From Phoronis australis (taxonomy: Eukaryota; Phoronida; Phoronidae), in the NCBI GenBank assembly GCA_002633005.1, contig NMRA01000784.1, positions 38,557-102,556 of the forward strand: DNA of 64,000 nt, given 5' to 3'. Position numbers and translations under genes: made by a program. Under the pieces are notes generated by a model. The model was not told the DNA's origin. It was given only the letters and a program-made list of their open reading frames with translations, and made no database searches. Positions 59,501-64,000 of this stretch are shown in pieces (positions within the stretch are counted from its first letter, which is position 1; every line of letters starts with the position of its first letter).

Positions 59501-60700
59501 TGAATCCAGGCAGACACATTGTGTTTGCTGATTGGTTTTGCTTGAATTTTTTGAATAGGACGTTCAAATAAGTTTCAGTTTGCCATTGTTATGAATCGTA
59601 TCTCATTGGATGTTCTGGTGTTGTAGCTGTATGAAGAAGCTGAGCATCTGTCTGTGCAGTCCTTTGGAGAAATCTCCATCCTCGGCGCTCGTAATGCCAT
59701 CAACACAGGTACGTGGACAGGTTTAGGGATAGCACCATTTACGCCTTCTATTGTCCCATGGACATGACTAGAATTTTCTGGTTGGCTGTATCTACATCAG
59801 AAAGTTTGTTATAGATAGTTTCAATATGCCTTATTTGTAGTCCTTGGACACTGTCAATTGTCACATCCTGATTCCAACTCTCCTCTTTTCAAAGGTACAA
59901 AAATGCATTGTATGATGATTGACCTACTAGTTTTTGATGGTTAAACCACTGATATGGCTCAGAACTGAGCTGTCAAATTTGTTGATGATTTGGCGAGGCA
60001 ACAGATCTTTGTCGGACATTACAAGTACTTGAGACTCTGCTTCAAAATTTTCTGATCATGTGTGAATTTTCAATGTTCAATCAAAGTACGCCATGAAGTT
60101 GGTCAAATTGAGTCTCAAGTTTCATCCCGGCTCTCCGTTGATGCCAAATCAGAATTTCTTTGAATTTGTCTGAAATTTATTATGGCATTTCAAAGCAACT
60201 TTTTAGTGAGTTCTCTAAATTAAGATTTAGACCTTTGGTTTGCTTCTGGTTTTCTTTGTGATTCCTGACATCAGTTTGAGAAAGCTATTTTACTGAGATG
60301 CAGTGCTCATTGGTTGGTATTGGTGTTAAACTTGTGCCTGCAGTTTTTCTAATTTTAGACAACTTTATTGACTGTCTTTTTAGATACAAATTTACGCTGT
60401 CTCGCAAACACTGTGCTCGACTTAATATTTGTCTATTTTAGCAATTAGTAGTTATCCAAATCAAACTATATTCAAAAAAGTTACGTGAATTTTTACGGTT
60501 TGACCTCTTCAGGCATCTACTATGAAGAAAACCGCAATTTCCAGAAAGCATTTGAGTACTTCAAGAAGCACGCGGACTTGACAGTCCAACTGTATGGAGA
60601 CGATCACATTAAAGCCCAGCGAGGCAAGGCTATCCTGCAGGAGCCTATGTATAAGAGGTTTCTACAACAATACAATGCGGCCAACGGGATCGCTTCGTAA
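39758..60700 (+). CDS. STAND NTPase: acylated N-terminus, DUF4062, NACHT, TPR (nephrocystin-3-like)
   Basis: 22 coding exons: 39758-40174, 40592-40767, 41376-41509, 42305-42438, 43110-43205, 43893-44045, 44672-44808, 45595-45706, 46277-46384, 49197-49364, 50502-50689, 51304-51470, 52007-52181, 53159-53279, 53736-53864, 54721-54836, 55795-56008, 56847-56966, 57458-57601, 58769-58846, 59627-59708, 60513-60700. Every junction is GT-AG and in phase. The product is about 1,091 residues once the 81-bp repeat in exon 17 is removed. MGCGASS suggests N-myristoylation plus palmitoylation. DUF4062 starts at RTVRIFVSSTFKDFHSERE (about 116). Walker A is GPGSGKTS (389-396); Walker B is IILFIDALN (about 480-488). 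A winged-helix-like region and TPRs follow. The architecture matches invertebrate proteins annotated as nephrocystin-3-like or like Dictyostelium DDB_G0287407. Known STAND NTPases are ligand-triggered oligomerising switches; a signalling or ciliary role here is inference. Confidence 0.9.
40265..40428. mobile_element. hAT-like MITE, copy D (164 bp), in intron 1
   Basis: The left end is CAGGAGGCGGATCTAGG and the right end is GAATCCGCCACTG. Flanks gtata (40260-40264) and gtatg (40429-40433) agree at 4 of 5 positions, again a 5-bp duplication. Confidence 0.65.
42305..44045 (+). CDS. STAND gene exons 4-6: DUF4062 to NACHT linker
   Basis: Exon 4 encodes SLFLIRNDDFIGSIPDDYV, exon 5 EEQVHHYGASYNGIDKVRNK, and exon 6 VFDFFKEKIDRQYP through YGRSDILES. 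This part closes the DUF4062 region and leads into the NTPase. All three exons keep frame. Confidence 0.88.
44046..46849. repeat. Duplicated 2.8-kb segment, copy 1 (pairs with 46851-49160)
   Basis: From aaattaatgtataacaaatt (about 44061) to tgattcaga (46849) this sequence recurs after the N at 46850, at a few percent divergence. Copy 1 has about 0.4-0.5 kb extra between exons 7 and 8. Confidence 0.9.
44672..46384 (+). CDS. STAND gene exons 7-9: NACHT P-loop and Walker B (copy 1)
   Basis: Exon 7 carries the P-loop (IIAGPGSGKTSVMCKAADD). Exon 8 starts GGPEGWSVFYHYVGAVPGSV, the usual 'returning to a strand' segment after the P-loop. Exon 9 ends with IILFIDALNQ. This copy is intact, so it is used in the gene model. 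It repeats at 47457-48698. Confidence 0.9.
46851..49160. repeat. Duplicated segment, copy 2
   Basis: Begins exactly after the single N and ends at tgattcaga, then continues into unique sequence (gttaaatgctg) leading to exon 10. This is the geometry of two overlapping contigs from different haplotypes placed end to end. Confidence 0.9.
47457..48698 (+). pseudogene. Second copy of NACHT exons 7-9, with a nonsense codon
   Basis: Exons 47457-47593, 47823-47934 and 48591-48698 repeat exons 7-9 with intact splice sites. Changes include RAGG to RTGD in exon 7 and W to L, Y to H, V to I in exon 8. In exon 9 AAA (Lys) becomes TAA at 48663-48665, just before the Walker B strand. If this is the other allele, it is a truncating variant; if it is a real tandem copy, it is a pseudogene; a base-call error cannot be excluded. 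Confidence 0.75.
49197..53864 (+). CDS. STAND gene exons 10-15: NACHT C-terminus and winged-helix-like region
   Basis: Exon 10 begins LNDDTEVTTWIPQKLGPQIR then LVVSMI, the sensor-like strand after Walker B. Exon 11 ends with LWLSVACEELRVHGQFENL. Exons 12-13 carry YLLVATLSLLEVSSAGLLEA and VYRALRTFLRPYG...LDFYHRSLSKAV, the winged-helix pattern of TEP1/NPHP3-type STAND proteins. Exon 14 has an acidic stretch then IYRWWHNKVSEYFEKH. Exon 15 encodes ELPHHLVYLKEYARM. Confidence 0.88.
50166..50460 (+). repeat. Dispersed repeat in intron 10, related to 55232-55640
   Basis: The ordered blocks gggctcag.tat.cat, aaccca.a.ggg.taata, cacaaagaac.actttcact and aaaggcctattgt recur in intron 16 at 55232-55640. 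Moderate divergence; boundaries approximate. Confidence 0.55.
54721..60700 (+). CDS. STAND gene exons 16-22: TPR region and stop
   Basis: Exon 16 (LHDFEKMAATYTEELAALEK) and exon 17 (FVQAGLYDESLALAKKVKGW through YNLLAQIYDQ) form TPR-like helix pairs. Exon 18 ends with NEAVELRRL. Exon 19 encodes LLGKVMVRLAFNLSTYAHLG. Exons 20-22 give GHKAEALMTKAV, LYEEAEHLSVQSFGEISILG and IYYEENRNFQKAFEYFKKHA, ending NAANGIAS before TAA. Exon 18's donor (AGG|GTTTGT) is weak but forced by a stop shortly after. Confidence 0.85.
55158..55464. repeat. Intronic duplication around the N at 55310
   Basis: 55158-55309 (aatggacaaacgactttcag to cataaaccc) repeats at 55311-55464 with one or two differences. Same joined-haplotype geometry. 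Confidence 0.9.
55836..55997 (+). repeat. In-frame 81-bp duplication within exon 17
   Basis: The segment from 55836 repeats after the N at 55916, offset 81 bases, with one silent difference (GAT/GAC). It would insert 27 residues (KVKGWEEDQLGRRDEEMASI and on) into a TPR. The N at the junction marks it as an assembly artefact. Confidence 0.9.
57807..58645 (+). repeat. 25-bp minisatellite, about 33 copies, in intron 19
   Basis: The unit actgactagacattgtgcac plus cagta repeats almost perfectly for 0.8 kb. A few units have tttgc or atacat variants and one carries a 5-base insertion near 58563. Confidence 0.95.
58691..58722 (+). repeat. TG microsatellite
   Basis: tgtgtgtgtgtgtctgtgtg and onward, just upstream of exon 20. 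Confidence 0.9.
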
Positions 60701-60880
60701 TTACAGTTTGTTCACAAAACAAACAGCAAACTGGTTGTCAGAGAAATTGTGGATACATTTTGGTTACATTTTAGCAATAACCAGTTTTAATTTTGGCTAG
60801 AGTTTGTTACAGATATTTTGCTCATCTGCCTTCATAGTGGTTATTGACGGCAATGTCAAATTAATTTCTGACAACCGTCC
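58950..60880. repeat. Duplicated segment, copy 1 (pairs with 62078-64000)
   Basis: Contains exons 21 and 22 and flanks. From gaatcttcaacct it recurs after the N at 62077 with scattered differences. Confidence 0.9.
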
Positions 60881-61088
60881 AGTGTTGTTTTATCCGACAA
60901 AAGTTTCATCTCGTTGCTGAGTAACTATGGCATAGAGTACGGTCTGGTTTGTTGTGAAAAAAGTACTGTGCTCCTAATTCGTATCTGATATGGGGGCAGG
61001 GTTTAAGCTGGCCTATCATGTAGGTGTACCTGTGAGATTGACTTGGATTGGGGTGACATCTACTGGCTGGTCAAGAAGCTGTACATGT

Positions 61089-61298
61089 GTGGAGGGCGGG
61101 GCTTCAACTGGCCATTTAAGTAGCTGTGATATCGATGTAGAGAGGGATAAGGCATGAACTGGCCAATCAGTTAGTCATGTCTGTGTGATTGATGTGGAGG
61201 GCGGGGCTTCAACTGGCCAATTAAGTAGCTGTGATATCGATGTGGAGAGGGATAAGGCATGAACTGGCCAATCAGTTAGTCATGTCTGTGTGATTGAT
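61089..61298 (+). repeat. Two-copy tandem repeat, 105 bp unit
   Basis: ggagggcggggcttcaactg, then a block ending gtctgtgtgattgatgtgg, occurs twice 105 bases apart, nearly identical. A degenerate related copy precedes it near 60990. Confidence 0.85.
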
Positions 61299-61947
61299 GT
61301 GGTGGCAGTCAATGTTGAAGAACACTCAAACCAAACCAAGGCTGGTTTTGAAACTACCAAGTTAGAGCACTGGTGTCACATTATGAAAGCTGTTAGTTAA
61401 AATACCATGTCCCCAGTTCTGCAGACGTATTAACTCTGGTAATCGGTGACATCTGAAGCAACTGCTGACAATTAAATAAAAAGTACCTCTCAGGGCATGT
61501 TGACATCGATGCACCCCCTGCTGAGTGTCTCCATGGGGATGTGCCGAAACAAATCCCAACACAGGTCCCGTGCTCTCTGCACCAAACATTATAATATTTC
61601 TCAGGTATAATCAGTGCTTGTTGATGGTCACCAACAGAATCTCACGACATGGTTGTAAATGGAGTGCAATGCACACACCACAAGTCAGGAGTCTTTTCTG
61701 TTAGTAACTTGGTGAACTAGCATCATGTAACAAGCACTTTAACATGGTAACTCGCCTATGCAACTGTTATTAAATTGTCAGGTGCCCTCTATTCTGGTAG
61801 GTTCGGTTAAAAATCTGATATACATTCCACCTCTCTAACTCTGTCACCTTTGGGACTGTGATAAAAGCAATGACTGATCCAAACGATGACTCATGCACAT
61901 GTATGGGCAAGTAGTGGGGACTGAAGGACATGTTGGTACTAGTGCAG

Positions 61948-62076
61948 ACTGGTGACTTGTGCAGACTGGTGACTTATGTTGACTGGGGACTTATGTTGAC
62001 TGGTGACTTGTATGCATACAGGCGACTTATGCAGACTGGGGACTTATGCAGAGTGGTGACTTGTGCAGACTGGTGA
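61948..62076 (+). repeat. Degenerate 16-17 bp tandem repeat ending at a join
   Basis: Units of gactggtgacttatgca with variants run up to the N at 62077. The repeat probably ended the contig. Confidence 0.8.
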
Positions 62077-62757
62077 NGAATCTTCAACCTACTCGGGGCA
62101 TGTATTTAAGATGGCATTATTTCCACTGGGGATATTATAGCCTTGTATATAAGCTACAGCTGAAATTGTTGTTTTTTTTTTCTACAGTATGTTTTGTTAA
62201 CCGGTCATGTGGAAGTGAATTTCAAACTTTTGCCAATTGATAGCAAAGCTGCAGAAATACAGCTCTTCTTATTTTAAAATCATTCTGATCTTAATGCCTT
62301 TAAATTTGAAGACGTCTGAAAATGAGTTTCGTGCACTTATTGCAGATAATCTTTGCATTTGTGCTATTTCATTGGACTAAGCCCTCACATTATTTTTACA
62401 AAATGACTACAGTGTTCAGGTTGCCTTTAATTGGGGAAAGCGACACCATTATTCTTGTTACCTTAACTAAATCTACAGATCTCTGATTTTGTTGGAGAAT
62501 TATTTTTTATAAGTGATTGTTCCTCTGGTGTGTTTTTACTATTCATGGAAAAATAGAGTTTGAGATAGACAGTCCAGCAAAATGCTTGTATGTTCTACAT
62601 CTGCATCCTTCGGCAAACACGAGTGACCACTTGAATCCAGGCAGACACATTGTGTTTGCTGACTGGTTTTGTTTGAATTTTTTTAATAGGACGTTCGAAA
62701 CAGTTTCAGTTTCTCATTGTTATGAATCGTATCTCATTGGATGTTCTGGTGTTGTAG

Positions 62758-63822
62758 CTGTATGAAGAAGCTGAGCATCTGTCTGTGCAGTCCTTTGGAG
62801 AAATCTCCATCCTCGGCGCTCGTAATGCCATCAACACAGGTACGTGGACAGGTTTAGGGATAGCACCATTTCCGCCTTCTAGTGTCCCATGGACATGACT
62901 AGAATTTTCTGGTTGGCTGTATCTACATCAGAAAGTTTGTTAAAGATAGTTTCAATATGCCTTATTTGTAGTCCTTGGACACTGTCAATTGTCACATCCT
63001 GATTCCAACTCTCCTCTTTTCAAAGGTACAAAAATGCATTGTATGATGATTGACCTACTAGTTTTTGATGGTTAAACCACTGATATGCCTCAGAACTGAG
63101 CTGTCAAATTTGTTGATGATTTGGCGAGGCAACAGATCTTTGTCGGACGTTAAAAGTAGTTGAGACTCTGCTTCAAAATTTTCTGATCGTGTGTGAATTT
63201 TCAATGTTCAATCAAAGTACGCCATGAAGTTGGTCAAATTGAGTCACAAGTTTCATCCCGGCTCTCTGTTGATGCCAGATCAGAATTTCTTTGAATTTGT
63301 CTGAAATTTATTATGGCATTTCAAATCAACTTTTTACTGAGTTCTCTAAATTAAGGTTTAGACCTTTGGTTAGATTCTGATTTTCTTTGTAATTCCTGAC
63401 ATCAGTTTGAGAAAGCTTAGCCTATTTTACTGAGATGCCGCATTCATTGGTTGGTATTGGTGTTAAACTTGTGCCTGCAGTTTTTTAATTTTAGACTATT
63501 TTATTGACTGTCTTTTTAGATACAAGTTTACGCTGTCTCGCAAAGACTGTGCTTGACTTAATATTTGTCTATTTTAGCAAAATCAAACTATATTCAAAAA
63601 AGTTACATGAATTTTTACGGTTTGACCTCTTCAGGCATCTACTATGAAGAAAACCGCAATTTCCAGAAAGCATTTGAGTACTTCAAGAAGCACGCGGACT
63701 TGACAGTCCAACTGTATGGAGACGATCACATTAAAGCCCAGCGAGGCAAGGCTATCCTGCAGGAGCCTATGTATAAGAGGTTTCTACAACAATACAATGC
63801 GGCCAACGGGATCGCTTCGTAA
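62758..63822 (+). CDS. Second copy of STAND exons 21 and 22
   Basis: Exons 62758-62839 and 63635-63822 encode the same peptides as 59627-59708 and 60513-60700, with intact splice sites and TAA. Flanks match throughout, with substitutions and short indels. Probable alternative haplotype, not an extra gene. Confidence 0.85.
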
Positions 63823-64000
63823 TTACAGTTTGCTCACAAAACAAACAGCAAACTGGTTGTCAGAGAAATTGTGGATACATTTTGGTTACATTTTAGCAAT
63901 AACCAGTTTTAATTTTGGCTAGAGTTTGTTACAGATATTTTGCTCATCTGCCTTCATAGTGGTTATTGACGGCAATGTCAAATTAATTTCTGACAACCGT
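63823..64000. other. 3' flank, second copy
   Basis: Matches 60701-60880 almost base for base. The duplication continues beyond the window. Confidence 0.9.

Larger units (their letters stand above)
60701..62076. other. 3' flank of the STAND gene
   Basis: 3' untranslated region and downstream sequence. No ORF with coding character. It holds the two tandem repeats listed separately. Confidence 0.6.

Overview
This is animal nuclear DNA: long introns with GT-AG boundaries, AT-rich intergenic sequence, abundant short inverted-repeat elements and minisatellites, and no prokaryotic gene structure. The protein families (a suppressor-APC-domain protein and a DUF4062-NACHT-TPR ATPase), the frequent palindromic TACATGTA words and the very polymorphic duplicated segments suggest a highly heterozygous marine invertebrate, possibly a deuterostome such as amphioxus, acorn worm or sea urchin. 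The sequence alone does not fix the species.

Layout. (1) About 0.9-13.5 kb, minus strand: a chain of small exons with compatible splice phases forms a tentative gene of unknown function. A 301-codon minus-strand ORF (7.9-8.8 kb) lies inside it, and a plausible plus-strand first exon lies at 10.9 kb. MITE-like elements are dense here. (2) 13.5-20.3 kb: no supportable gene. (3) 20.6-29.1 kb, minus strand: a complete SAPCD2-like gene of six coding exons. Its exon 4 is present twice, on either side of a 998-base gap. (4) 29.1-39.7 kb: the region between two divergent genes, holding a locally duplicated segment, a perfect 97-bp palindromic MITE with an 8-bp target-site duplication, a hammerhead-like motif and short hairpins. 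(5) 39.8-60.7 kb, plus strand: a complete 22-exon gene for a STAND-type NTPase. Order: N-terminal MGC acylation signal, DUF4062, NACHT, winged-helix-like region, TPR repeats; about 1,091 residues after removing one artefactual repeat. (6) 60.7-64 kb: 3' flank and a second copy of the last two exons.

The window holds seven single-N positions and one long N run. At five of the single Ns (32157, 46850, 55310, 55916, 62077) and at the long gap, the sequence to the right restarts inside sequence already present to the left, with a few percent divergence. The simplest reading is that two haplotypes were laid end to end instead of merged. The duplicated exons should therefore not be read as tandem duplications without checking. 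One copy of the NACHT block carries a nonsense codon in the exon encoding Walker B, so it may reveal a null allele.

No pathway connection between the two well-supported genes can be seen from sequence. The SAPCD2 family acts in spindle orientation and cell polarity. The STAND protein is a membrane-anchored switch ATPase with nephrocystin-3-like architecture.
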